From positions 21,467 through 85,466 of the forward strand of contig NZ_KB905707.1 in NCBI RefSeq assembly GCF_000380985.1: a stretch of DNA of 64,000 nt, written 5' to 3'. Source of the stretch: Proteiniphilum acetatigenes DSM 18083 (GTDB lineage Bacteria; Bacteroidota; Bacteroidia; Bacteroidales; Dysgonomonadaceae). The notes beneath the pieces are model-generated. The model saw only the letters and a list, made by a program, of their open reading frames with translations, did not search any database and was not told the origin of the DNA. Position 1 is the stretch's first letter; every line of letters begins with the position of its first letter. A program made the position numbers and the translations under genes. Of this stretch, positions 26,242 to 34,567 are shown piece after piece.

Positions 26242-27255
26242 ATGAAGAAAACAATTTTAGGCGCATTTTGTGCCATGACTGTGCTGGCAGTGTTGATGGT
26301 GTCCTGCGGAGGAGCCTCCACGCCGAAGACCTCCCTGAAAAATTCTGTGGACAGTGTCTCTTATGCCTATGGTGTAAGTATGGCAGAGCAGGGATTAGTG
26401 CAATACCTCGAACAGCAAGGAGTATTGCAAAGTGCATCCAACATCGAATACGATTATCAGATGAGGATTGCTGCTGCCGATTCTACCCAAAAGGCAGCAT
26501 TACAAAAAGAGATGGCCGCAAAGATCGACTCAGTGAACAAGATCAATGCTCCCCGTCTTAATGAATTTATTAAAGGGTTAAAAGCAGCAATGAATCTTGA
26601 GGAGAAGTCTCCTTATGCCCAGGGGTTAAGTATTGGAGTACAGTTTTCCCAGATGATGCTTCCTCAATTCAACTCGATGCTTTTCGGATCCGACTCCACA
26701 CAAAAAGTGGATAACGACCAGATTATGGCCGGATTGATCTCTGTATTGAAAAATCAACAGTTGGCTATCAGTACGATGGATGCCAACGCGTTAGTGCAGA
26801 AAAAGATGGAGGAGGCCCAGGCTGCCAGCCAAGCTCGTCAGGAAGAAGAACTTAAGGTACAGTATGCCGATAGTATTGCCGCCGGTGATGCGTATCTTGC
26901 CGAGAATGCTAAAAGAGAAGGAGTGGTTACGCTCCCCAGCGGATTGCAATATGAGGTCCTTCGTGAAGGTAACGGGCCGATTCCCACTGATACCGATCGT
27001 GTGAAAGTACATTACCACGGTACGTTGATCAATGGTACTGTGTTTGACAGTACTGTAAACAGGGGAGAACCCGCCACATTTGGTGTGAACCAGGTGATCG
27101 CCGGTTGGACTGAAGCGTTGAAGCTGATGCCCGTAGGATCGAAATGGAGATTATATGTTCCCTATGATCTGGCATACGGAGCACAGGATCGTGGAACCAT
27201 CAAACCATTTTCCAATCTTATTTTCGATGTAGAATTATTGGGAATAGAAGAATAA
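26242..27255 (+). CDS. FKBP-type peptidyl-prolyl isomerase, lipoprotein (Mip-like)
   Basis: Exported prolyl isomerase of 337 aa. The signal peptide ends at the lipobox LMVSC. A long helical N-terminal dimerisation region (about 30-215) is enlarged relative to the neighbour. The C-terminal FKBP domain (about 230-337) has VKVHYHGTLINGTVFDST and KWRLYVPYDLAYG, nearly the same as in the cytoplasmic protein at 25583, indicating tandem duplication followed by a change of compartment. Likely role: folding of periplasmic and outer-membrane proteins. A strong terminator follows. Confidence 0.93.
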   Translation: MKKTILGAFCAMTVLAVLMVSCGGASTPKTSLKNSVDSVSYAYGVSMAEQGLVQYLEQQGVLQSASNIEYDYQMRIAAADSTQKAALQKEMAAKIDSVNKINAPRLNEFIKGLKAAMNLEEKSPYAQGLSIGVQFSQMMLPQFNSMLFGSDSTQKVDNDQIMAGLISVLKNQQLAISTMDANALVQKKMEEAQAASQARQEEELKVQYADSIAAGDAYLAENAKREGVVTLPSGLQYEVLREGNGPIPTDTDRVKVHYHGTLINGTVFDSTVNRGEPATFGVNQVIAGWTEALKLMPVGSKWRLYVPYDLAYGAQDRGTIKPFSNLIFDVELLGIEE

Positions 27256-27278
27256 GCAATTCTCGGAATAGGAGTAAG

Positions 27279-27308
27279 AAAGGGTGGCCAAAAGGTCACT
27301 CTTTTTTT
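27279..27308 (+). terminator. Rho-independent terminator after the FKBP pair
   Basis: An 11-bp stem AAAGGGTGGCC / GGTCACTCTTT, with two G-U pairs and an AAAA loop, continues into a U-run. It lies 24 bp after the stop codon. Confidence 0.85.
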
Positions 27309-27830
27309 GTTTTATTGTTTTTTGAATAATCGATTGGTTTTATCTTTTTTATATTGATTTCTTCAATATTCAATAAAAAATAAAGAAATTTTCAATTTTT
27401 ACTTGCATAATGTTTTTTGAGGGTGTATATTTGCACTATTATAGATTGTAAGGTTGTAGTATTTGAATTTGTTAAAATCCCATGACCGTTTTTGCTATTA
27501 TGTTTCGGTGGAATTTTTAATGAAATATATCAAAAACAGGGATGAAAATTTCAGTCTGACGTTTTTTTTAAAAAAAAAGTGCAAAAAACCACGTAATTAA
27601 AATAAATGATTTATATTTGCGCAACGTATATATAACCACAAAAATGTTAAAATTATGTAGAGTGGTGTTGTAAGATAGTAGAGTTATAGAGTCTCTATGA
27701 TAGGAAAGGTGTTTGTATGTTAATTATTTTGATAATTAATCTTGTATTATTAGTTAAAGCCCTTCCAGCCTATTGAATTGATAGGATAAAAGATGATATT
27801 ATAATAGTGTTTAATTTAAAAGTAGAGTTT
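27309..27830 (+). promoter_or_regulatory. Promoter and long leader of the orphan SusC gene
   Basis: 522 bp without a gene. The best promoter is TTG (27403-27405), a 20-bp spacer, and TATATTTG (27426-27433). A second TATATTTG at 27612-27619 has no good -33 box. The leader (about 200-390 nt depending on promoter) holds a perfect 8-bp hairpin TTAATTAT/ATAATTAA (27720-27739) and CCTAT/ATAGG (27769-27785), suggesting post-transcriptional control. Confidence 0.6.
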
Positions 27831-30800
27831 ATGAAAAGAAAGCTAACTATGTTTTTAGCCCTGTTCTTTATTGGGATAGGGCTTGCTGTGGCTCAGACCC
27901 AGGTACGCGGTACCGTGGTTGATGAAGCGGGCGAACCGGTGATCGGGGCTACCATCCAGATTAAAGGAACATCGCAGGGAACCGTTTCCGATATTGACGG
28001 TAATTTCAACCTGTCTGCCCCTGCCGGTGGTACGCTCGTGATTTCCTATGTAGGATATCAAACACAGGAAGTGCCCGTGAGTGCAAATGTGCAGGTGCAA
28101 TTAACTACTGACACAGAATTATTGGATGAGGTGGTTGTGGTTGGGTATGGAACAACAACCCGGAGAGCTTTTACCGGTGCCGCTTCCTCTGTTTCCAATG
28201 ATTTAATTGAAAACAAGATTGATATTAATCCTGTTAAGGCACTTGCCGGAACTGTTCCCGGCTTGCAGATGAATGTAGGTTCCGGACAACCGGGTGCTCC
28301 GGCCAATATCTTTATTAGAGGTCGAAACTCCGTAAACTCCGGTACGCAACCTTTATATGTAATTGATGGAGTACCCTTCGAGACGGGTATACAGGGAATG
28401 CGTCAGAGTGAAGGGCAACAGATGAGCCCTCTGGCCACCATTAGTGCGCAGGATATTGAAAGTGTTACGGTACTGAAGGATGCAAGTGCTACTTCTATTT
28501 ATGGAGCAAGGGCTGCCAATGGTGTAATTGTGATTACCACGAAAAAAGGTAAGAGAGGATTGAATATTGATTTTACGGCAAGAGTGGGTACCGAGAGTAT
28601 GCCGAGTTATACAGATAACTATAAACTTGTGGATGCCGATACCTATAGACAACTTTCAAAGGAAGCATTGTTGAATGGTTATAATTATGCTTCGACAGTA
28701 GGAAGATCAAGTTACTTTCAACTATATAATGACGCTTATAGCTTAGGACTTCCTTATAATGAATCGGGAGCAGAAGATTTTTTCAGTTGGTATACCGAAA
28801 TTGATTACGACTCTCCTTATAATACTGACTGGTTAAAAGAGGTTACACGTACGGGATTGATTCAAAATTATACCCTGACACTCAATGGAGGCGGTGAAAC
28901 TGCTACAGCGGCACGTTATTATACTTCTGTGGATTATTTCGATACGAAGGCTATCGTGAGAGGAAAAGACATGAAGAGGTATTCTTTCCGTTTTAATTTT
29001 GATCAGGCACCTACTGAGAAAGTAGCTTATGGATTCAATTCCAATGTGGCACATACCATTACCAATATGGGAGCCGGAGGAGGATATTTCTCCGATCCCA
29101 TCACGCAGGCTATTATGCAAAGTCCGCTTTCTCCTGTCTATAATGAAGACGGCACATGGAATTTTAATACCATTAATGGTTATAACCCGGTTGCCCAAAG
29201 AAGTGAGTTAGGAGATAAAAGTGAAGCAAAACAGTATCGTTTTATTTTTTCTCCCTATGTAACTTATAAATTTATTGATGAATTAAGTTTTACATCACGA
29301 TTAGGTGTGGATGGGTACCTGATTGATGAGTTTGGAACCTGGTCATTCCTGCAACCACAAGGTAAGGATATGAGAGGCTTGGGTGAAAATGGTTACAGGG
29401 CTAATTTTGTTACAACCATTACGAACACACTCAATTATGGCAAAAATTTTGACGGACATAATCTGGATGTATTGTTAGGGCAGGAAGGACAAAAAACCAA
29501 CTATAAAGGTACTTATCTGGCCGGATCAAATTATCCCGTTGACTATTTGGAAGATGTTGAACTGGCAGCTACTCCGGGTAGTGCTTCTACAACCAGGAGG
29601 GAGTTGGTTTTAAATTCATATTTTTCAAGAGCTGAATATAACTATAATGAAAAATATTATCTGTCCGGAAGTTTTCGTATGGATGGTTCTTCCAGATTCT
29701 CAAAGGAAAACCGATGGGCTCCTTTCTGGTCAGCCGGTGCTAAGTATCGTATATCAAGTGAAAACTTTATGCAAGGAATTGACTGGTTGGATGATTTGAC
29801 CGTTCGTGCCAGCTACGGTACATCAGGTAATCAAACAGTAGGAAATCTTGATATAATGCAGGGTTGGTATGCTTCGCGCAATCTCTATGATTTTGGTTAT
29901 AACTACAATGGACAACCGGGTTCAAACCGTTTGCAGATTGGAAATAGTTCGTTGAAATGGGAAAGAACTGCCAAATTTAATGTGGGATTGGATGTTATGT
30001 TATTTAATTTCCTGACTGTGTCTGCCGATTATTATAAACACAGAACAAAGGATATGGTATTTGGTGTACCGCTTTCACGCACTACAGGTATGAGTTCTTC
30101 TTACCTCAATGTGGGAGAATTGGAAAACCAAGGTGTGGAATTCTCCATAATGGCACGTCTCTTCAGTCGGAATGATTTCTCCTGGAACGTGACTCTAAAC
30201 GGTTCACACAATAAAAATGAGATTATCAAGTTAAGCACTGATAATCCAATTGAATATACTTATCAAATTATAGAACCGGGAAAAGATTACTATACTTTCT
30301 TTATGAAAGAGTGGGCTGGGGTTGACCCGGAAACCGGAGTTGGTATGTGGTACCTGAACGAAGAAGGAGATGAAACAACCACCAATTATAATGCTGCTAA
30401 AAAACGGTATGTGGGTAAAGCGACTCCTGATTTTCAAGGTGGACTTACCAATAATCTCCAATGGAAAGGGTTTGATATGAGTTTCCAAATTAATTTCTCG
30501 GTAGGCGGTAAAATATATGGAAACCATCTGCGTTATGATGAACAAATTGGTAATTCGTTCGGATCTCCATTTACAAAATATGTGGCTGAAAACAGATGGC
30601 AGAAACCTGGGGATATTGCAAAGGTGCCGATGTTAATGTTTACCACCGGTGTAACCGAAAATTCGCATTCATCCCGTTTCCTGATGGATGGCTCTTATGT
30701 GAAATTCAGATCTTTGTCTTTAGGTTATACCTTGCCTAATCGCATTGTATCGAATATCGGATTGAGTAAGACCCGTCTGTTTTTCAATGCTGAAAATCTA

Positions 30801-30923
30801 TTCACGATTGCCGATGCAGATTATAGGGGTTTTGATCCCGGAAGCGTTGATGCTAATGGTGTTCAATGGTGGAATTATCCTACTCCACGTTCATTTGTGT
30901 TTGGTTTAACTTTAGGATTTTAA
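27831..30923 (+). CDS. SusC/RagA-type TonB-dependent receptor (no STN domain)
   Basis: Outer-membrane TonB-dependent importer of 1030 aa. The signal peptide ends LAVAQ. A carboxypeptidase-regulatory-like domain follows at about 24-100 (VRGTVVDEAGEPVIGATIQI), then the TonB-box-like DEVVVVGYG, the plug (VTVLKDASATSIYGARAANG) and a barrel ending VFGLTLGF. Unlike the receptor at 9392 there is no STN domain and no adjacent sigma/anti-sigma pair, so induction must come from elsewhere. The eight-codon GTG extension upstream is rejected. Partner SusD starts 12 bp downstream. No carbohydrate enzyme is linked. Confidence 0.96.
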   Translation: MKRKLTMFLALFFIGIGLAVAQTQVRGTVVDEAGEPVIGATIQIKGTSQGTVSDIDGNFNLSAPAGGTLVISYVGYQTQEVPVSANVQVQLTTDTELLDEVVVVGYGTTTRRAFTGAASSVSNDLIENKIDINPVKALAGTVPGLQMNVGSGQPGAPANIFIRGRNSVNSGTQPLYVIDGVPFETGIQGMRQSEGQQMSPLATISAQDIESVTVLKDASATSIYGARAANGVIVITTKKGKRGLNIDFTARVGTESMPSYTDNYKLVDADTYRQLSKEALLNGYNYASTVGRSSYFQLYNDAYSLGLPYNESGAEDFFSWYTEIDYDSPYNTDWLKEVTRTGLIQNYTLTLNGGGETATAARYYTSVDYFDTKAIVRGKDMKRYSFRFNFDQAPTEKVAYGFNSNVAHTITNMGAGGGYFSDPITQAIMQSPLSPVYNEDGTWNFNTINGYNPVAQRSELGDKSEAKQYRFIFSPYVTYKFIDELSFTSRLGVDGYLIDEFGTWSFLQPQGKDMRGLGENGYRANFVTTITNTLNYGKNFDGHNLDVLLGQEGQKTNYKGTYLAGSNYPVDYLEDVELAATPGSASTTRRELVLNSYFSRAEYNYNEKYYLSGSFRMDGSSRFSKENRWAPFWSAGAKYRISSENFMQGIDWLDDLTVRASYGTSGNQTVGNLDIMQGWYASRNLYDFGYNYNGQPGSNRLQIGNSSLKWERTAKFNVGLDVMLFNFLTVSADYYKHRTKDMVFGVPLSRTTGMSSSYLNVGELENQGVEFSIMARLFSRNDFSWNVTLNGSHNKNEIIKLSTDNPIEYTYQIIEPGKDYYTFFMKEWAGVDPETGVGMWYLNEEGDETTTNYNAAKKRYVGKATPDFQGGLTNNLQWKGFDMSFQINFSVGGKIYGNHLRYDEQIGNSFGSPFTKYVAENRWQKPGDIAKVPMLMFTTGVTENSHSSRFLMDGSYVKFRSLSLGYTLPNRIVSNIGLSKTRLFFNAENLFTIADADYRGFDPGSVDANGVQWWNYPTPRSFVFGLTLGF

Positions 30924-30935
30924 AATTGATAGATT

Positions 30936-32333
30936 ATGAAAAGAATACTTATATATATATTTAGTCTGGTTGTCGGATTATCGACATTCTGGTCTTGCGA
31001 TTTCGAAACGGATATCTACACAGCCATTGACATGGATAATGCTTTCGGATCGGCACAGGATATAGAAAATGCATTGAATGGAGCATATAGAAATGTGGGA
31101 AGTTATTACTACAGGGGAAACAGGGTGATTGCTATAGGCGATATGGCTTCAGATGTAGCTGAAGCGGATGCTAGTACAGGTCACTTCGTCGCAATCAATA
31201 TGTGGACATTTACCGATACCAGTGGTGAATTATTGGATGCCTGGACATATGCTTATAAAGTAATAGACCAGTCCACAAGAGGGATCAACGGTTCCCTGGA
31301 ATTGCTTAATGGCGGAAATCTGCCTGAGGGTGATGATGCCAGGTTGGAATCAGCTCTCTCTCAATTCTATGCATTGAGAGCATTAGCACATTTTGACTTA
31401 GTAAATCTTTTTGGTCTTCCTTATAAGGCAGGTGGAAATAACTCTCAGTTGGGTATAGTTATTGTAGATCAGGAGCCTATTGAAGATTTTCAACAAGTTT
31501 CAAGATCGACAGTAGAAGAGACCTATGCACATGTATTGAAAGATATCAACAGTGCCAAGCAGTATGTAACAGGAGGGATCAATCAATATTATTTCAATGA
31601 AGCGGCCATCTATGCGTTGGAAGCACGTGTAAATCTCTATATGCATAGGTATGAAGCTGCAATCACAGCAGCCAATAAAGCCATTGAGCTCCGCAACTCT
31701 AATGGAGTCGATAATGCGACCTATTTGTCAATGTGGAGAAGTACGGCTATAAGTGGTGAGGATATATTCACTTTGGTAAAATCAAATGATGATAACTTGT
31801 CCGCTAATGCATTGAACACGTTGTACGGATCATATGGAGGACAGGTATCTCAATTTACAAAAGAAAAATTTGCAGCTAATGATATCCGTGGAGGTTTAAT
31901 TTCTGCTACGAATCATCCCGGAAAATATGATGGAATACCTTCTGCTGCTGCAGTTAGTAACGTTCCTGTTTTCAGGCTATCTGAAATGTATTTGATCGTT
32001 GCTGAGTCTCAAGCACAATTGAATAATATCAGTGCTGCCCAGACTGCTCTGCTTTATACTGCAAAAAGAAATACCGATATAACCACAGTCGCAGATCTAC
32101 CTGCTACCCAGGCCGGTTTATTGGAATTTATAGCGGACGAAAGAATTCGTGAGTTCTTCACAGAAGGACATCGTTTCTATGATCTGAGAAGAACCGGAGC
32201 AGTCGCTACCATTGCAGGTGATGATCAGTTTGTAGCTGCCAACTTTGTATATCCTATTCCTTCTGAAGAGATCAATGCTGGATTTGGTGTGATCCAAAAC
32301 GAAGGTTGGAGTGATAACTTGCCCAATCGCTAA
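30936..32333 (+). CDS. SusD/RagB-family outer-membrane lipoprotein
   Basis: Lipid-anchored partner of the preceding SusC, 465 aa, at the short end of the family. The signal peptide ends TFWSC. SusD features: NAFGSAQDIENALNGAYRNV near the start, QFYALRALAHFDLVNLFGLP, a TPR-like helical core (YALEARVNLYMHRYEAAITA), and the C-terminal FRLSEMYLIVAESQAQL and FIADERIREFFTEGHRFYDL. The pair resembles RagAB-like importers that can carry peptides as well as glycans. With no enzymes nearby the substrate cannot be told from this window. A strong terminator follows. Confidence 0.94.
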   Translation: MKRILIYIFSLVVGLSTFWSCDFETDIYTAIDMDNAFGSAQDIENALNGAYRNVGSYYYRGNRVIAIGDMASDVAEADASTGHFVAINMWTFTDTSGELLDAWTYAYKVIDQSTRGINGSLELLNGGNLPEGDDARLESALSQFYALRALAHFDLVNLFGLPYKAGGNNSQLGIVIVDQEPIEDFQQVSRSTVEETYAHVLKDINSAKQYVTGGINQYYFNEAAIYALEARVNLYMHRYEAAITAANKAIELRNSNGVDNATYLSMWRSTAISGEDIFTLVKSNDDNLSANALNTLYGSYGGQVSQFTKEKFAANDIRGGLISATNHPGKYDGIPSAAAVSNVPVFRLSEMYLIVAESQAQLNNISAAQTALLYTAKRNTDITTVADLPATQAGLLEFIADERIREFFTEGHRFYDLRRTGAVATIAGDDQFVAANFVYPIPSEEINAGFGVIQNEGWSDNLPNR

Positions 32334-32390
32334 AAAGTTGAAATTATACAAATAACCATAGTTTAGATTCTGTGATTAAGCTAAGAGGAA

Positions 32391-32419
32391 AAGCTGTCTC
32401 AAGACGAGGCAGCTTTTTT
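32391..32419 (+). terminator. Rho-independent terminator of the orphan SusCD operon
   Basis: 10-bp stem AAGCTGTCTC / GAGGCAGCTT (one G-U pair), loop AAGAC, followed by U6. Confidence 0.88.
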
Positions 32420-32754
32420 GGTGATATGCTGTGCAGTGTGCCGTGAAAACGGGAGATAATTCTCTCGTTCGTAACTGCAATATAGATGGGAGTTTGGCCT
32501 CCCGCAATCGCTTTACAGGAAGAGGTGTAAGCCGGTGTATGCTGCTTTGTCCAAAAGTCAAGGTAGTAAGTGATACATTTAAAAGGCGAAAGATATCCGT
32601 CAGGTGACTATATAGGAGATGACCGCAACTTTCAGGAAGAAAACCCGCCGAAAACGTAGGCAATATAGAATGAGATTTAGGATATCGTCTGCATAATAAA
32701 CAAAAGTTTATTACCTTTGTCGAGTCGAAGAAGGATAATTAACAAAGGAGCGCC
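32420..32754. other. Gene-free stretch at the left edge of the accessory island
   Basis: 335 bp with no supported gene. Near its right end TACCTTTG (32712-32719) fits a -7 element for the small ORF at 32755. The bases at the -33 position are a poor match. Confidence 0.5.
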
Positions 32755-32886
32755 ATGAAACAGTACGTGTCAAAAGAACGGAGGAAACTGGAAAAGGAAC
32801 ACCTATTTTATCTTCGTAAATACCGGTTCTTCAATCCCGGTTTACACATAAAAATGATCTGGGTTGGATTATATCGCAAATCGTAG
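32755..32886 (+). CDS. 43-aa small protein of unknown function
   Basis: Starts MKQYVSKERRKLEKEHLFYL and ends WVGLYRKS; very basic. It is shorter than usual annotation cut-offs, but it is preceded by AAAGGAG six bases before the ATG, an unusually good Shine-Dalgarno for Bacteroidetes, and by a -7-like box at 32712-32719. Its YVSKERRKLEKE segment recurs at 33523-33559 with mostly synonymous differences, which argues that this reading frame has been under selection. It may be the N-terminal remnant of a larger protein. No function is known. The DUF5053 gene follows in the same direction. Confidence 0.5.
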   Translation: MKQYVSKERRKLEKEHLFYLRKYRFFNPGLHIKMIWVGLYRKS

Positions 32887-32915
32887 AGGAGTTGAAAAGT
32901 GATGTTTAACAGAAG

Positions 32916-32939
32916 GTCTTACCTGATAAGGGGTAAGAC
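32916..32939 (+). other. Hairpin just upstream of the DUF5053 gene
   Basis: Perfect 8-bp inverted repeat GTCTTACC / GGTAAGAC with an 8-nt loop, ending 17 bp before the DUF5053 start, without a U-run. It could affect translation initiation of that gene. Confidence 0.5.
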
Positions 32940-32956
32940 ACAAAAACGAAAAAAAT

Positions 32957-33352
32957 ATGACAACAGGCGAAAAATTTGAAGAGATGAAAAAGAAAGACAT
33001 AGCTGCCAAATCTGATCGGGAGCGGATGGTTATTGATAAAGAATTAGAACAGCTTGCAAATAACGATCCGGAAGGTTTTGAAGCCGCTTTTATAGCAAGT
33101 GCAAAGCAAACGCTTGTAGACGCCAAGCGTTTGAGAATAAAAGAGCAAATGAGAGAGATTACACAATTCGTATCCATGTCGTATATCGCGAAGAATTATT
33201 TCAACAAAACAAAAAGCTGGCTTAGCCAGCGTATAAATGGGCACGATGTGAACGGCAGACAGGCTCAATTTACGCCCGAAGAAATAGATACGCTCAACAA
33301 AGCGTTTTCCGATCTGTCTCAAAAATTAGCTGCATTTCGTGTTTCTTTGTAA
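32957..33352 (+). CDS. DUF5053-family protein
   Basis: 131-aa soluble protein. It has a charged helical N-terminal half (MTTGEKFEEMKKKDI, ERMVIDKELEQLANNDPEGF) and a C-terminal half with FVSMSYIAKNYFNKTKSWLSQ and FTPEEIDTLNKAFSDL. This matches the Bacteroidetes family DUF5053 as I recall it. The SYIAKNYFNKTKSWLSQRI segment looks like a helix-turn-helix, so DNA binding is possible but not established. A fragment of the C terminus of a second copy plus its 3' flank is present at 34306-34399. Confidence 0.75.
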   Translation: MTTGEKFEEMKKKDIAAKSDRERMVIDKELEQLANNDPEGFEAAFIASAKQTLVDAKRLRIKEQMREITQFVSMSYIAKNYFNKTKSWLSQRINGHDVNGRQAQFTPEEIDTLNKAFSDLSQKLAAFRVSL

Positions 33353-33417
33353 ACAACCCCGCATTCGCTACCCGGATGTGGAACCCATTTAATCCCTGAT
33401 CAGCGGTCAGGGTAAAG
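33325..33417 (+). repeat. Direct repeat copy A: DUF5053 3' end plus flank
   Basis: About 93 bp matching 34306-34399 imperfectly. It includes the last eight codons of DUF5053 (LAAFRVSL), the stop and about 65 bp of downstream spacer. The spacer contains CCCTGA/TCAGGG (33394-33399 with 33407-33412), a small hairpin. Confidence 0.7.
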
Positions 33418-33522
33418 GAAAAAGGAAGGTGGCTCCTTATTGTATTACCTTGGCTATAAGAAGGCGAAATGCGTGATAATTCATGAAACTGTTTCCCCGG
33501 TTCTTCCAGCAAGCGGATATTC

Positions 33523-33559
33523 TACGTATCAAGAGAACGGAGGAAATTAGAAAAGGAGC
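33523..33559 (+). pseudogene. Fragment matching the 43-aa ORF
   Basis: 37 bp, 32 identical to 32764-32800, encoding YVSRERRKLEKE in the same frame. Four of the five differences are silent. The frame then runs into a stop after LVA. Likely a broken copy of the small-ORF family. Confidence 0.5.
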
Positions 33560-33562
33560 TTG

Positions 33563-33697
33563 TAGCCTAATATCGAACGATGCGGTATTCTAATAACGAA
33601 TAGTTTGATAGCCTAATGTCGACCGGTTCGATAGCCTCGTATCGAATAAACCGACAGCCCCGAGTAGAATAGTCCGACAGCCTCGTGTCGAATGCCC
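33563..33697. repeat. 23-bp tandem repeat array, about six units
   Basis: Units begin at 33563, 33586, 33609, 33632, 33655 and 33678 (last partial). The consensus is close to YAGCCTCGTRTCGAATA followed by ANCCGA. Units are contiguous with no spacers, diverged by a few bases each, and stop immediately before the stop codon of the convergent HU-like gene. Confidence 0.8.
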
Positions 33698-34270
33698 TTA
33701 TACGGTGAGCGGATACTCGAATGTGTATGAACGGGGTTCTTTCAGTAGTGTTTTCGGGGCATCCCCTTTGATACGTATGCGGGTGCCCTTTACATTGACC
33801 CCGCCCCCGGGCGTGAGTTGGCTGTTCTCTTTGCCGGAAGTGGTATCCATTACGGAGTTAATGACGGTATCGGAAACAGCCAGTCCCCTGACGTTGACGG
33901 TAGTCGATTCCAGGGCCTTTCGCACGTCCGGACTTGGAGCCATGCGTATCGACAGGCTATGCCTGCTACTGTCCCACTGGGCATTGTCCCCTATGAACAG
34001 GCCGTTTACCTTTAGCATGAAAAAGCCAAGGCCGAAAGAGACGGATGCCCCGTTACAGAGTTCCTCCACGGCTACTTGTTTGAGGATGTCGAAAGATGCT
34101 TTCAGGGTAGTGGCATTCAGGTCGGTCCGGCGGGCTACCGCCGTTCTTATCAGGTCGTCCTCAGTGAGCGATTTACTGGTTACCACACGGCCGAAACGGT
34201 CGTCTTTGCGCTTGGTGATCGGAAGGTCGTACAACTCTACCATTACCTTGTTTTTTCCAGTTGTTGCCAT
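33698..34270 (-). CDS. HU-like DNA-binding protein with DUF4469-type C-terminal domain
   Basis: 190-aa protein. The N-terminal region (about 1-120) looks like the Bacteroidetes HU/IHF-like DNA-binding fold (EDDLIRTAVARRTDLNATTL, then ILKQVAVEELCNGASVSFGL). The C-terminal part (about 130-190, GVNVKGTRIRIKGDAPKTLL) resembles DUF4469. Such proteins are common in several copies in Bacteroidetes and are thought to bind DNA; no precise role is known. The start is MATTGKNKVMVELYD; an upstream 25-codon extension runs through the repeat copy at 34306 and is rejected. The 23-bp tandem array lies right at its 3' end. Confidence 0.75.
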   Translation of the reverse strand: MATTGKNKVMVELYDLPITKRKDDRFGRVVTSKSLTEDDLIRTAVARRTDLNATTLKASFDILKQVAVEELCNGASVSFGLGFFMLKVNGLFIGDNAQWDSSRHSLSIRMAPSPDVRKALESTTVNVRGLAVSDTVINSVMDTTSGKENSQLTPGGGVNVKGTRIRIKGDAPKTLLKEPRSYTFEYPLTV

Positions 34271-34305
34271 TATTATTTGATTTAGATATTGTTTCAAGGA
34301 TATAG

Positions 34306-34399
34306 ATTTGCTACATTCCTCGTTTCTTTGTAAATGACCCTTCATTCACAATCTCGAACATGGATCCCATTTAGTTCCTAATCCGAAGTCAGGGTAAAG
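34306..34399 (+). pseudogene. Direct repeat copy B: relic of a DUF5053 gene end
   Basis: About 94 bp matching 33325-33417. In the frame equivalent to copy A it reads FATFLVSL-stop against LAAFRVSL-stop, so it is the 3' tail of a lost DUF5053 paralogue with its downstream spacer. The rest of that gene is absent; the HU-like gene occupies the space on the other strand. Confidence 0.65.
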
Positions 34400-34466
34400 T
34401 CATACTATTTAATGAAAAAGTGAATAATTGTTTGCTTTTAGGACTCGGGGTGATAAGTTTTCAAAA

Positions 34467-34523
34467 TATCCTTTGGAAAAATGTATTTTATAACATATTA
34501 TCCTTTGGAAAAATGTATCTTTG
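34467..34523 (+). promoter_or_regulatory. Promoter with tandem 20-bp operator-like repeats
   Basis: TATCCTTTGGAAAAATGTAT occurs exactly twice, at 34467-34486 and 34499-34518, 32 bp apart (about three helical turns). The second copy runs into the -7 box TATCTTTG (34516-34523), 45 bp before the ATPase start. A regulator bound there would block the promoter. Confidence 0.6.
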
Positions 34524-34567
34524 CGCATGGTTTCCTCGGGTAATTTCTTTAAAAGCACAATATTGAT

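Noticed and set aside
32376..32663. 95-aa minus-strand frame after the orphan SusD
   Set aside because: Covers the strong terminator at 32391-32419 and has no family features.
33563..33697. Possible CRISPR array
   Set aside because: Units of 23 bp are contiguous, with no spacers, diverged from each other, and no cas genes are nearby.
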